A stretch of 64,000 nucleotides of DNA, from assembly GCA_948144175.1 (NCBI GenBank), contig CANXME010000803.1, positions 558,001 to 622,000 on the forward strand, written 5' to 3'. The notes beneath the pieces were generated by a model, which saw only the letters and a program-made list of their open reading frames with translations, was not told the origin of the DNA and searched no databases. The stretch comes from Closterium sp. NIES-65 (taxonomy: Eukaryota > Streptophyta > Zygnematophyceae > Desmidiales > Closteriaceae). Positions 51,531 through 60,897 of the stretch are shown one piece after another (position 1 is the stretch's first letter; every line of letters begins with the position of its first letter). Position numbers and translations under genes: made by a program.

Positions 51531-52975
51531 CATCTCCTTCGCGTCCTGCCCCGTCAGGTGTGTCGCACATCACTCCGCAGTCGTCCCCCCCGTAGCGTTC
51601 AGTCCTTGTCGTGTCGAGGGGTGCAATAGGGGCAGTTGTGGAGGGTGAGGGTACTAGGGCTGCTGGAGCCCGTGGTGCAGGCTTTGGGGGTGCGAAGGGT
51701 GTGAGAGAGGAGGCCACTCCTGAGGAGGACATGGCTGTCTCGACTCAACGGCCTCGCCCCACCTCACCCCCTGGCTTCCCGTCTGTTCCGCAGTTCCCTC
51801 CTCGTTCGCCTCCGCAGCCGATTGCTGCGGAGCCTGGGGGTGTTCCTGCCGGAGTCACTGGAGTCCCTGGGGGTGTTGTCGGTGGAGGTTCAGGTTCTGG
51901 GGGTGCTGGAGCCGGAGACACGAGCACTGCGACGCCTACGCCGCGCACTATACGTTTTGTGACCCGTGTGCAGCATTTAGACAGGTTGGAGAGGGAGGAG
52001 CGGGAGCGATTTGAGAGGGCACGACAGCAGCAGCAGCAGCAGCAGCAACCTCAGTCGGAGCATCAGGAGAGAGTAAAGGAGGAGTCACTGCCGCACAAAG
52101 AGAGAGTAGAGGAGGAGTCACGACAGTAGCAGCAGCAGCACTAGCTCCATTCACAGTCGAAGCGTCAGGAGAGAGTAGAGCAGGAGTCCCGCCCGCAGCA
52201 GCAGGTGCAGTTGCAGCCGCAGCAGGAGAGGGTAGAGCAGGAGTCACGACTGCCGCAGCGAGTGCAGTTGCAGCCATAGCAGGAGAGAGTAGAGCAGGAG
52301 TCCTGCCCGCAGCAGCAGGTGCAGTTGCAGCCACAGCAACAGAGAGTAGAGCAGGATTACCTCCCACGGCAACAGGTGCAGTTGCAGCCACAACAGGAGA
52401 GAGTAGAGCAGGAGTCCCGCCCGCAGGAGCAGGTGAAGTTGCGGCCGCAGTAGGAGAGGGTAGAGCAGGAGTCCCGGCCGCCGCAGCAGGTGTTGTTGTA
52501 GCCACAGCGGGAGACAGCTCAGGAGGAGCCACAGGAGTAGAAGCGGGGGCAGTTGTTGCAGCAGCAGTCGCCAGAGGAGGCGCAGCAGCAGTGACTCAGA
52601 GACCTACCCGACTCAGCACCTGCATGCTTTGTTCATGGTCCCCTACCGTCCCCTCCTGTTCCCCCTGTCGAGTCCCTTTCCTCGTCTCAGTGGACTCGTT
52701 GTTCTCCCCTCACTCGTGCTGTGTCCCTAGAGTCTTGCCGGTCCCGTTACCGTACCGACGGCCCATTTCACCTTGTTCTTCACTCTCGTGTTCCACCTCC
52801 TCCTGTCCTTCCACAGCCTCTTGCGTCGTCCCTCACTGTGTTTCTGACCCGTTGTCCAACTACCTCCGTGCCTCTCGCCCTGTTGTCTCCTGTGTTCTGT
52901 CCGCGTTGGTCACTCACCTAACTGCCCATCCGCTGTCTGTCTCGGCCCTTGTCACTTCAGGGGAGTATGCACGAG
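51531..52975 (+). pseudogene. copia J hinge with 57-bp repeats, ending in RT
   Basis: A Gly/Pro hinge (51600-51960), then RFVTRVQHLDRLEREERERF and a poly-Gln tract from CAG repeats (52027-52046). Six tandem 57-bp units start at 52166, 52223, 52280, 52337, 52394 and 52451, each encoding a version of QERVEQESRPQQQVQLQPQ. Several units contain TAG for CAG. A Ser/Pro/Leu-rich linker follows, and at about 52960 comes a jump to HEQIWLRRS of RT, cut at 52975 by non-LTR copy 2. RT, RNase H and 3' LTR are absent. Confidence 0.78.
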
Positions 52976-53645
52976 CAGATCTGGCTACGTCGTTCGGTGA
53001 ATTCGGCGTGGGTGATGGACAAAGTTGACGTTGGCATCGCCTGCCAGGTCAACGTCTGGTTCCCAGCGGGCGGGTAGTTCTGGCGAAGTCATCCAGAATA
53101 TCTGGATTGGGTGTGCAGATGGGAGTTAACTCCAGTGCCAGCACGGCTCGTCGCAGGCTGCCACGTTTCGCAAGGCCCTCGGCTCGGCTGATGACTCCAG
53201 TCACATCGCACTGGTGTCGTGGCGGTGGAGGGGTATTGACCGCTTCTACCGTGTCGTGGTACAACTGTTCCCATTTGCCATGCTGGAACGCTCTAAGCCG
53301 AGCTTTGACCTGTGGCCAGTTCAGTCGTTGTGGTGAGGTTTGGCGAAGTGTCAGGCACGGGAGAAAAAGCAGTAGGCGCCATCCCGCTTCGGACTCTGGG
53401 TTTCGCGAAAGGTGTAGTAGCGAGGTCAACAGTACCAGCGAAAATAGCTGACTCAGGTTTGGAGGTAAACGCCGTGACAGAGATGGATGTCGGTTGTCCC
53501 TCAGTGCAGAAATATCCCACTTTGTGATGTTAGCGAACTTGTCCGCTTGCTTTGCCAGCTCCTTTGGCAAAAAATAGCAGGAATTTTCGAGAACCGGTTG
53601 CACCGCGGTTTTGGTAGTGGCGGTTCGATCTCGCCGAGCGCGGTT
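52976..53645 (-). pseudogene. Non-LTR RT gene N-terminus (copy 2)
   Basis: From 53620: ENSCYFLPKELAKQADKFAN, ITKWDISALRDNRHPSLSRR, ESEAGWRLLLFLPCLTLRQT, SPQRLNWPQVKARLRAFQHG, KWEQLYHDTVEAVNTPPPPR, HQCDVTGVISRAEGLAKRGS (LRRAVLALE) and LSITHAEF. It is longer in one frame than copy 1 (about 225 codons). It is cut at 52976 before the RT domain. Highly similar to 32600-33220. Confidence 0.78.
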
Positions 53646-53656
53646 CGATCTCGTGG

Positions 53657-55365
53657 CCGATGGTAGGGTTGGAATTACGCCTGTTCGAGCAGCATCGAAC
53701 CATCCTCCGACTGCTCCATGTCTTTGCGGGGCTAACTGCCTTATGCCTGCTTCCCCTCTCTCAGCTGTCTCCCTCGCCCCTTCTTCTTCGCCCAATTCTC
53801 CACTCTTGCTTACGGGTAGTGGTTCCTCCTTGTTTGTGGGGTCTGTTCATTCCTCGACTTCATTAGTTTCTTCAAAGTCGATTAAAGCCCTGCGCCCCGC
53901 TGCTTGATACCCATTCTCCAGACCCCCGCCTGCTCCGCTAACGGCTTGTCTCCCCGCTCTACGACCTCCACGTCCATGGGATGGTAATTATCGGAGGGCC
54001 TGAGCTATCGCCAGCGCACGCTGTCGCCGCATCAGCTGCGTTCGCCAAGCCCCAGTCGGAGCACGGAATGGCTCACTGTGCCGCCAACTCCAAAGCCCGT
54101 GACAATAATCTATACAATGCCTCACTCCCCCGCACCCGCGGTTCTTGTTGCGCCTGTTGCTGCTCCTGCTGCTCCCTTCTATGCCGCTAGCGTTAGCCCC
54201 TGCTGTGACTGTCATTGGTCCGCCGCTTGCCGTCCTTGACGCTTCACCTGTAGGTGTCGAGTAGGTGGTTTTGCTTATGCCGGGGCACTGCAACCAGTGG
54301 TGTCCGCCACCACTGACGCCCTGGGCCCGGTAGCTATCTCTGTCGCTCCCGCTCCTCCGACTACGGCAACACTAGTGCCGCTCGCGTCCGACCAGGCTGT
54401 TCCTGATCATGCACCCTTTGCTACTGCTTTGCCGGCTTAGCGCCTGCCGTCTCCAGGTAGCCGGTAGCACCGGCCTCCTCCCTTGCGCCTCGTGACGAGC
54501 GGGAGCGGTCAAGGCGGCGCCATGACTCTCCTTGGCGCTGTGGTTCCAACGCAAATTGGGCTGCGTCCCGCGGTGGCCATGGTGGCTGGTGGGGAGGGCA
54601 CGGTCGTTGTGGGGACTAGGCGTATGATCGGTCGGTGTCGATGGCTGATTTGCAGCGCGTTGTGTTTGCTGTAGTGCGCGAGGAGCGGAACGGGCAGGCA
54701 AGCAGGAGCAACTCGCCACGCAGTGCCCCAACACATGCGTCTCCTCTTCCTGTTGCGACCACTCCGTCTACAACTCCTCTTCCCCGGTCGGATGTTCCTC
54801 CTCCCTTTGCTCCCGCTGCATTTGCCGCCGCTCCTGGGAATCGCATGCGCCTGCCGTGGATTCCTCCTCTGGCGGGTATCGAGTTTGTAACCGCGGCAGG
54901 GGGAACTGTGATAACGCAGTATCCGTTCTTCGTATCTATTGGTTATGCTCCTCCGGCTGTTGGGCTGCTGGTACAGTCATTGCTGGGCCTTGTCATTCAG
55001 CGGAGGTGCCGGAGGCATCTCTGGGGCAACTGTCGCGCCTCTCGGAGGGTCTGCAGGCTGTGCATCTGATTGAGGTGTATGGGCACGCGGCTCTTTCCCA
55101 GGGTGTTTCTCTGGATGGCGGCCCTCAGGACGAGTGCCTAGATGCTGCAGATCGGCTTGCCGAGCTCCTGGCACCCGTGATGGCTGCACCTGTGCAAGGT
55201 GGAGTTGCGGGCGTTGGACGGCTTGGGAATGCTCTCCGTGGTCTGCGGCGGTTTTTGCACGCAGGGACTGTAGTCGACTTGATCGGCGCAACCACAGTGG
55301 TGGCGCACGAGCTTCATCGCTCGCTGACGGGGCTCCTTGCTATTCTTGACGCGGATCAGATGTAG
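53657..55365 (+). pseudogene. Gag-like ORF1 of the non-LTR family (copy 2)
   Basis: Same layout as 33228-34936: ADGRVGITPVRAASNHPPTA (GTG start), a Pro/Ser-rich part, SMADLQRVVFAVVREERNGQ, LPWIPPLAGIEFVTAAGG. A frameshift shared with copy 1 follows, then SAEVPEASLGQLSRLSEGLQ, AVHLIEVYGHAALSQGVSLD, DAADRLAELLAPVMAAPVQG and LHRSLTGLLAILDADQM, ending at TAG 55363. The C-terminal 170-codon frame (54856-55365) is uninterrupted. Unrecognised fold; probably helical. Confidence 0.57.
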
Positions 55366-55750
55366 TATCCGCCGATGCCCCCTCCATGCTTGCCCTAGGA
55401 CATAGCGTTGCTTAGGCCAATGTTGCTGTTGCCATTGCGTGTATGGTGTTGCATTGATCACTTGCTTGGTATTCCCCTTGCCACCCCAAATAGCGCGGCC
55501 GCAGGCCGCGCCGTCGAGCGTAAAAAAAATTATGCCGCACACAATGAAAGGAAAGAGGTCAAGGAGGCCCCTTTATAGTTAGGAAGGCCGAGGGCAGGGG
55601 CCTAAGGGCCGAGAGCAGAGGCTAAGGATAGGAACGAGCCTCTCTCTCGGGGAGTACAAGCACACAAGGTGGGGCATCAAAGAAATAAAGAAACAAAGAC
55701 TACACCGATACCTAACTACCACCAGCCCATCTAGATTTCAACAAGGGTCT
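55366..55750. other. 3' region of ORF1 and RT C-terminus (copy 2)
   Basis: No gene. Contains the A7 tract at 55521-55527 after GAGCGT and a CCGCGGCC-like word near 55500, as in copy 1. Otherwise it is conserved with 34937-35314. Confidence 0.5.
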
Positions 55751-56076
55751 CTAGTAGGCTGCCAGAGAGCCGTAGTAATCTGATATTTTTTTGTCGGCTA
55801 CTTCCGTGGCAGCCCACCCCCTTCCTTTCACTGCATTGGGGTCACGTGAGCTGATGGGGTCAGTGATGGTGACATCTCCAATCCAAACTGCCCCTGAGGA
55901 CCGGTCACGGATGGCCAGGTCTGTTGTCTTCCTACTAACCGGGCATAATTCCGCAGATTCCTTGTGCACCATGAACCCGGCGTATTGGGCCATCCTAACA
56001 CACCCATCCTTCGCTTGTTGTGTGTATTTGTCCTCCTCCCCCCTATGACTCCTCTACTAGGAGAGAAAACAAACAA
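55751..56076 (-). pseudogene. C-terminal nuclease-like segment of non-LTR RT protein (copy 2)
   Basis: QAKDGCVRMAQYAGFMVHKE, TTDLAIRDRSSGAVWIGDVT, ITDPISSRDPNAVKGRGW, ADKKISDYYGSLAAY, stop. Spacing of D, D and KK is compatible with a restriction-like endonuclease core (family knowledge from R2-like elements; not proven here). Upstream coding is lost beyond about 56060. Confidence 0.6.
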
Positions 56077-56514
56077 GCAAGCAACTAGACAATCACCCTA
56101 CGCTTGCTTAAGTACTTGCATTACTTATCGTTACCCTTGCTCCTTCTCTTCCAATGTTCCCACCCGGTTCCCGCCTTCTAGCTCAACCTTCCGTTGGTTC
56201 GGTCCGTTATCGTTCCTCTTTTAAAAAGTGCCATACACTACTTCTAGACGTGCTAGTCAAACAATTATATTCAGGTACCTAACGCGATTGTTCCTGTCTT
56301 AAGCCTTCATATATTATGTGACAACATTCACTTGGGTAGGCATCAAATGTCAAATTTGTTGCCCCTGTTACGGGATGTTCTTCCAAGGAGCCAAATTTTT
56401 CCCCTGCCCCCAGATTTTTTGCTCTCAAATCCCACGCAGTTTTTGAACGTGTACCCTGGATGCACCCCCTGAGGTCACTAAGGAATCCAATATCACAAGT
56501 TGTGCCATGTTTTG
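56077..56514. other. Unassigned DNA between non-LTR copy 2 and element E
   Basis: No coding frame or known repeat recognised. AAGCAAGC (56072-56080) and GCTTGCTT (56102-56110) form a short inverted pair. Composition is moderately AT-rich, unlike the GC-rich surroundings. It may be older intergenic DNA or a decayed element. Confidence 0.5.
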
Positions 56515-56519
56515 CTTTG

Positions 56520-56661
56520 TCTCAGAATGTGTTATCGTCTAGTGTGCAGTGGGGTACTTTAGAGTGAGTACAACCCAAATTAGGATTTGCTATATGTATC
56601 CTATCTGCTGCTAGTGGAAACCCCTCTCTTCTGCATTTCATTCCTGTTCGTTACTTTGACA
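56520..56661 (+). repeat. 5' LTR of element E
   Basis: 142 bp, TCTCAGAATGTGTTATC...TACTTTGACA, followed by the primer site. It differs from the 3' LTR by about 15 substitutions and a 5-bp length difference, so the element is not recent. Confidence 0.85.
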
Positions 56662-57839
56662 TGGTATCAGAGCAGGTCGACCCTCGCGGGTCGATCCTGT
56701 GGATGGGCCCACCCTGCTGTTTCCGCTGCTGTCCTGCCTGTTGCACGCCCCGGGCGCGCGGCGTTCTCTGCCTGCCGCATGCCCGGTGCACGTGGCGTGT
56801 GCGGCGGTTTTCTGCCTGCCAGGCGCTCGGGGCGCGTGGCGGTTTCCTGCCCGCCGCGCGCAGGGGGCGCGCGTAGCGGTTTCGTCGCCCGACGCGGCGC
56901 CCCGGGGGCCCGCGCGCTGTCCCCTCCCGTCGCCTGCCGCGGCGTCCCGGGGGCCTATGCGCTATCCCCTCATGTCGCTCGCCGCGGCGTCCCAGGGGCC
57001 CGCGCGCCGCCCCCCATCCCGTCGCCCGTCGAAGCGCCCCGGGGGCCCGCGCGCCGCCCTGCCCATCGCCCGCCGCAGTGCCCTGGGGGCCCGCGCGTCG
57101 CCCCTCCCTCCCGTCGCCCGTCGCTGCGCCCTGGGAGCCTGCGCGCCGCCCTGCCCGTCGCCTGTCGCAGCACCCAAGGGAACCGCGTGCCGCCCCGCTT
57201 CCGCTCGCACGCCACCCCAGCAGCTGCCCGCGTGTCTGTCCCGCGCCGCCTGCGTTTGGGGTGTTGGGGTGGCGGGTATGGAGGTGGCGGGTGTGTGAGC
57301 CGTCCCATGCTCCTCCTCCTCCCCCTCCTCCTCCTCCTCCTCCGCCTCCGTCTCCCACTGCTGCAGCTGCCACTAAAGGGTGTGTAGGAGCCGAGGGTGT
57401 GGCACTAGGGGGGTGTCGTGAGAGTGGAGCTAGGGGTGCAGCAGGGGGTGTGTGAAAGGGGGTCTGCGACACTGGGGGAGGTTGAGAGGAGGTAGCCGTC
57501 GTGTCGCCAGCAGCACCGGTAGTCCGGAGCTGGCGTGCTCCGGTAGCCCAGCGAGTCTGCTGCGCCAGTCGCCCGTGTGTTCGTTGCTCCTACCGCTCGT
57601 CTTAGCCACGGAGCCAGTTACTCTTGTAGTCCGGGGCCCTTGCTCCGGTAGCCACCGTGTGTGCGCTCCTGTTGCCCATGTGTCTGCGGCTTCACCAGTC
57701 GTCTCCTATCTCCACTCCTCTCACAGTCCCTCCTCCTCCTCACTTGCCCTCTGTGACTGCCTCTAGCTTTGCTTGTGCTTGTGAACTCTTATGCGACTGC
57801 TTGCTGTGGTGATTATACCCCACTTTGCCTATGGGGGTG

Positions 57840-57976
57840 TGTCAGAATGTGTTATTGTCTAGTCTGCTGTGGGGTACTCTATAGTGAGTACAGCCCAACT
57901 TAGGGTTTGCTATATGTATCCTATCTGCTGCTAGTGGAAACCCCTCTCTTCTTCACTCCTGTTCGTTATTTTGACA
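57840..57976 (+). repeat. 3' LTR of element E
   Basis: 137 bp, TGTCAGAATGTGTTATT...TATTTTGACA, preceded by the polypurine tract TATGGGGGTG. Confidence 0.87.
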
Positions 57977-57981
57977 CTTTC

Positions 57982-58705
57982 TTCTGCATCTGGCGACTCT
58001 TTCGAGATCCAAGTTCTTATACGAAATGCTAGGCATCTTCCTTCTAGCCGCAATGAAGCGTTTTGAGGTGCGACCATGCCACGCAAGCACCGAAGATGAA
58101 ATTGGTTGCGATTGCTGGTACCACGACGACGACAAGGATAGGGTCTATCCCAATCTGCCGCATTGACCCCCCCTGGTTCGTTGGGAAGCTCCGTCCCATC
58201 TCTTGTGAAGGCTTGCCGCAGCTGTCTTTGCCCCTTTTTCACCTAATAGCCTTATTGCGTTAAATGTGAACTTCTGAAGTTATGGCTGATCTATTTCTTT
58301 TCTGCTCTCCAGCGGCTGGTCTTAGAGCGTCTATTCCTACGGCCTCGTATCAGACAACCTCGTATCAGGAACGCGTGAAACACCATGTTTCTCGAATTGA
58401 CCCGATCTTTTAATGGCTAGTTTCTTGGTTTGATGCATGACAAAAAATGTAGGGTGATTTCTGCATCTCTGTTCCGGCCAAAACAAAAATGATTTTGAAT
58501 GTGTTCAGTGTGATTGCCTGACGTGGCTGACACAGCACGCGACAAAGTTTTTGCGTGAATAGTTCATTGTGGAGCACTGTTCAATCTAACTTGGCCACAC
58601 AGAGCTGCGCTCCCACAAAATTCACCGGGAAATTCACGTTATTGTTTTGGTGTGGTTTGCTGATGCGGCATGTCAGGAAAATTTTGTCTTAATAATAGCT
58701 AGGAA
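57982..58705. other. Unassigned DNA between E and copia M
   Basis: No recognisable gene. The best open frames (58063-58263 plus; 58242-57931 minus) show no domain I know, and the minus one crosses the LTR boundary of E. From about 58400 the DNA is AT-rich. It may be old intergenic sequence. Confidence 0.5.
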
Positions 58706-58816
58706 TGTCGAATAGATGAAAGGGTGGGTACAAGAGGAGTACCGAGACAGTATGTGTACCCCTTAAGGATAGTCCCTACATAGCCTAGATAGTTATAAAT
58801 ATAGAATGTTTTGACA
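58706..58816 (-). repeat. 3' LTR of copia M
   Basis: 111 bp on the minus strand, TGTCAAAACATTCTATA...TATTCGACA, preceded on that strand by polypurine tract TTATGGGGGTG. The core AGGCTATGTAGGGAC...AAGGGGTAC matches the family. The left flank AGGAA (58701-58705) should be one target duplication. Confidence 0.82.
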
Positions 58817-58946
58817 CACCCCCATAAGCAAATTGGGGGATAGCTAGAGCACAAGCAAGTAGCCACAAGGATAGTGCACATGCGGAGTTATAAAAGCACA
58901 AGCAGTACAGTGATCACAATCTAGCAAGAGTAAGCATGCAGGTATA

Positions 58947-59433
58947 CTGCCATCTCCCGTATATATGACCCAAGGGTCTTAAAATAAATGTTGTGAAAAT
59001 TGATTAGGTGAACAATAACAAGGGGCAGATCTATCAAGACCCCTAATCACGTTAAAAATTCATAGAGCACAATGTTTTTACTCATAACACTAGAAAGTAA
59101 AGCTTTTACCGAGGGTGTTAAATTCTTCCCCTGATGCAGATTCAAATCACAACAGTAAAATCCGCGCAAAATCGAATCTTGACTAGCATTTAACATGAAA
59201 CTGACTCGCGTCACCGTTTTGTGCCTCATAATGAGTCTGCCGAGAACCAGCAGCCCCCCAAATTCGTTAAGAATTATAACATTTTTTTGAAAATTTGACG
59301 AAAGAGGGGGGCCTTAAGACATTTAATTAGAAAAGGGGGGGTCCTCACAAGAACAGGTCGGAATAAAAGACCCTTGGTCCGCAAAGAGGACCCCGGGTCT
59401 TCTCCGCGGGGGGTACTGTATCCGGGAGATTAT
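58947..59433. mobile_element. MITE-like insertion in copia M, flanked by GGTATA
   Basis: The 487-bp AT-rich insert lies between direct repeats GGTATA (58941-58946 and 59434-59439). The empty site is known: copia H at 1297-1330 reads continuously through the same sequence (ATCTATATATACCTGC). Inverted repeats near the ends are ATCTCCCGTATA (58952-58963) with TATCCGGGAGAT (59419-59430), and inside them GACCCAAGGGTCTT (58967-58980) with AAGACCCTTGGTCC (59367-59380). No coding capacity. A non-autonomous DNA transposon is the simplest reading; superfamily unknown. Confidence 0.65.
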
Positions 59434-59439
59434 GGTATA

Positions 59440-60078
59440 TAGATAACAGTACCAGGCAAATTCAAGCAGTAAGCAAGTGAGATTGAGTATGCACAAGGCC
59501 TAGAGCAGTGCAGAATTACTGACGATTACCAGATATAAGTGCCTTGGTGGACATATCAGCAGTGATGGCCCATGAGGCCACGTAGGTAAGACGGAGCTGA
59601 CCACACTGCTCTAACTCTCAAGCGAGGAAGTAACAAAGAATGCGCTTCGTTCTGTGCTCCACTCTCACATCCCGACACAAGGCTAGCATGGCCTTGTTGT
59701 CCACGTACAGAAACGGAGGAGAACGAGGCCGCTCACCCAAGTCAAACAGGAGGTAGCTCAGCCAGCATAACTCCTGTGCAGCCATGCCCAAGCGTAGATC
59801 TCAGCCTCACAGCTAGAGCTGAGAACAGAAGACGAGCGGGTAGACCTCCACAAAACAGAACCAGATCCAATACTAACTATGTAACCCTGTGACGACTGCT
59901 GAGTTGCCTAGTCATCTACCCAAGAAGCGTCTGAGTGTCCAGTGAGTACGACTGAACCCCGTCCTCCAAGCACGAGCCCCATGCCCGATGTACTGCAGAA
60001 GTAACGCATAGCAGCCCGCCAGCGCTCTGCTCGGTGTATCCTAGCGAAATGTAGTGCGCCTGTGTGGATTGAAGGAAC
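59440..60078 (-). pseudogene. copia M RNase H end
   Basis: From 60078: YFCSTSGMGLVLGGRGSVVL, TGHSDASWVDD (first Asp), then damaged YWIWFCF/GSGSVLW, MAAQELCWLSYLLFDLG, FLYVDNKAMLALCRDVRVEH (Asp kept) and ADMSTKAL. Frameshifts and stops throughout. Gypsy L is inserted at 60079, and the remainder of M should lie beyond the window. Bases 59440-59520 and 58817-58946 are its 3' untranslated part. Confidence 0.82.
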
Positions 60079-60122
60079 TGGTTCATAAAATATAATATGA
60101 TCACCTGGGTACAAGGCGAGGC

Positions 60123-60130
60123 TATATATA
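60123..60130 (-). promoter_or_regulatory. TATA box in gypsy L LTR
   Basis: TATATATA within GAGCCTATATATAGCCTC on the minus strand, about 45 bp before the LTR end. The equivalent in the other copy is CCTATATGTAGCC. The predicted promoter for element RNA is downstream of the miniature element in reading direction. Confidence 0.45.
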
Positions 60131-60285
60131 GGCTCGACACAAAAGCAGTAACCCGTGTACTACTAGAAGGTTCCGCGGGTTGCATAGTGAACCGAACGGG
60201 TCCTTCCCAAATTCGGTAGAAGGCAATTGGGAGGCAATAGGAAAGCCAAGAATTTGGCGCACTCAATCTATTTCGGTGCCTATAA

Positions 60286-60897
60286 TGTCAGTAGATCTGC
60301 ACTGTAGATGCCCGATTGATCCTACGGGGGGTTACAGGCGCGTTTGCCTGGGGGGTTATGGGCGCACTCTGACCCGCTACTTAACAAGCCCTTTTATCCC
60401 AATGGTCTAGTGGTTGGGATTCTGACATGGTATCAGAGCGGTCTCGGGTTCGAATCCCGGTGTATGCACATGTAGGCCGTTGCCGCTGTGCTCAGTTCTG
60501 GGCCTCCCAGTGTGGGGGGGTGTCAGTAGATCTGCACTGTAGATGCCCGATTGATCCTACGGGGGGTTACAGGCACGTTTGCCTGGGGGGTTATGGGCGC
60601 ACTCTGACCCGCTACTTAACAAGCCCTTTTATCCCAATGGTCTAGTGGTTGGGATTCTGACATGGTATCAGAGCGGTCTCGGGTTCGAATCCCGGTGTAT
60701 GCACATGTTGGTCGTTGCCACTGTGCTCAGTCCTGGGCCTCCCAGTGTGGGGGGGTGTCAGTAGATCTGCACTGTAGATGCCCGATTGATCCTACGGGGG
60801 GTTACAGGCGCGTTTGCCTGGGGGGTTATGGGCGCACTCTGACCCGCTACTTAACAAGCCCTTTTATCCCAATGGTCTAGTGGTTGGGATTCTGACA
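60286..60897 (+). mobile_element. Miniature LTR element in a triple-LTR tandem, flanked by TATAA
   Basis: Three 142-bp LTRs (60286-60427, 60521-60662, 60756-60897; TGTCAGTAGATC...ATTCTGACA) alternate with two 93-bp internal segments (60428-60520, 60663-60755). The first and third LTR are identical, the middle differs at one base, and the internals differ at four. Each internal segment is just a primer site TGGTATCAGAGC, a tRNA T-arm-like stretch and a polypurine-type end GTGTGGGGGGG. Perfect target duplication TATAA (60281-60285 and 60898-60902). The size puts it with TRIM/SMART elements. No protein is encoded; movement would need proteins in trans. The near-identity indicates recent activity. 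Confidence 0.93.
60396..60467 (+). other. tRNA-like fold across the LTR/primer-site junction
   Basis: Box A TGGTCTAGTGG (60403-60413, in the LTR) and box B GGTTCGAATCC (60447-60457, internal) both match the pol III consensus and are 44 bases apart, the canonical tRNA spacing from position 8 to 52. The D arm (GTCT/GGAT), an anticodon arm TCTGA-CATGGTA-TCAGA with a 7-base loop, and a T arm TCGGG-TTCGAAT-CCCGG can form. The acceptor ends ATCCCAA and TGTATGC do not pair, so it is not a working tRNA. TTTT lies just upstream (60392-60395). Repeated at 60631-60702; a third box A lies at 60873-60883 without a box B. Confidence 0.75.

Larger units (their letters stand above)
56520..57976 (+). mobile_element. 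Non-autonomous LTR element E (1.46 kb)
   Basis: LTRs 56520-56661 and 57840-57976 flank about 1.18 kb. The primer site is TGGTATCAGAGC (56662-56673) and the polypurine tract TATGGGGGTG (57830-57839). The flanks are CTTTG (56515-56519) and CTTTC (57977-57981), an imperfect target duplication; the first LTR base pair is TC instead of TG. The internal DNA is a GC-rich leader with 30-36-bp units (CGTCGCCCGCCGCGGCGCCC-like) and a (CTCCTC)n tract at 57308-57345. There is no protease, integrase or RT, so it must depend on relatives for movement. LTR type equals the solo LTR at 12064. Confidence 0.85.

Noticed and set aside
52020-52530. CRISPR-like array
   Set aside because: The repeats are contiguous 57-bp coding units without unique spacers, in a eukaryotic retrotransposon.
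58063-58263. A possible small host gene between E and copia M
   Set aside because: No known domain, no supporting context, and the opposite frame is equally open.
60396-60467. A functional tRNA gene
   Set aside because: Acceptor ends do not pair, position 33 is A, and there is a six-base variable loop; it is part of a mobile repeat.
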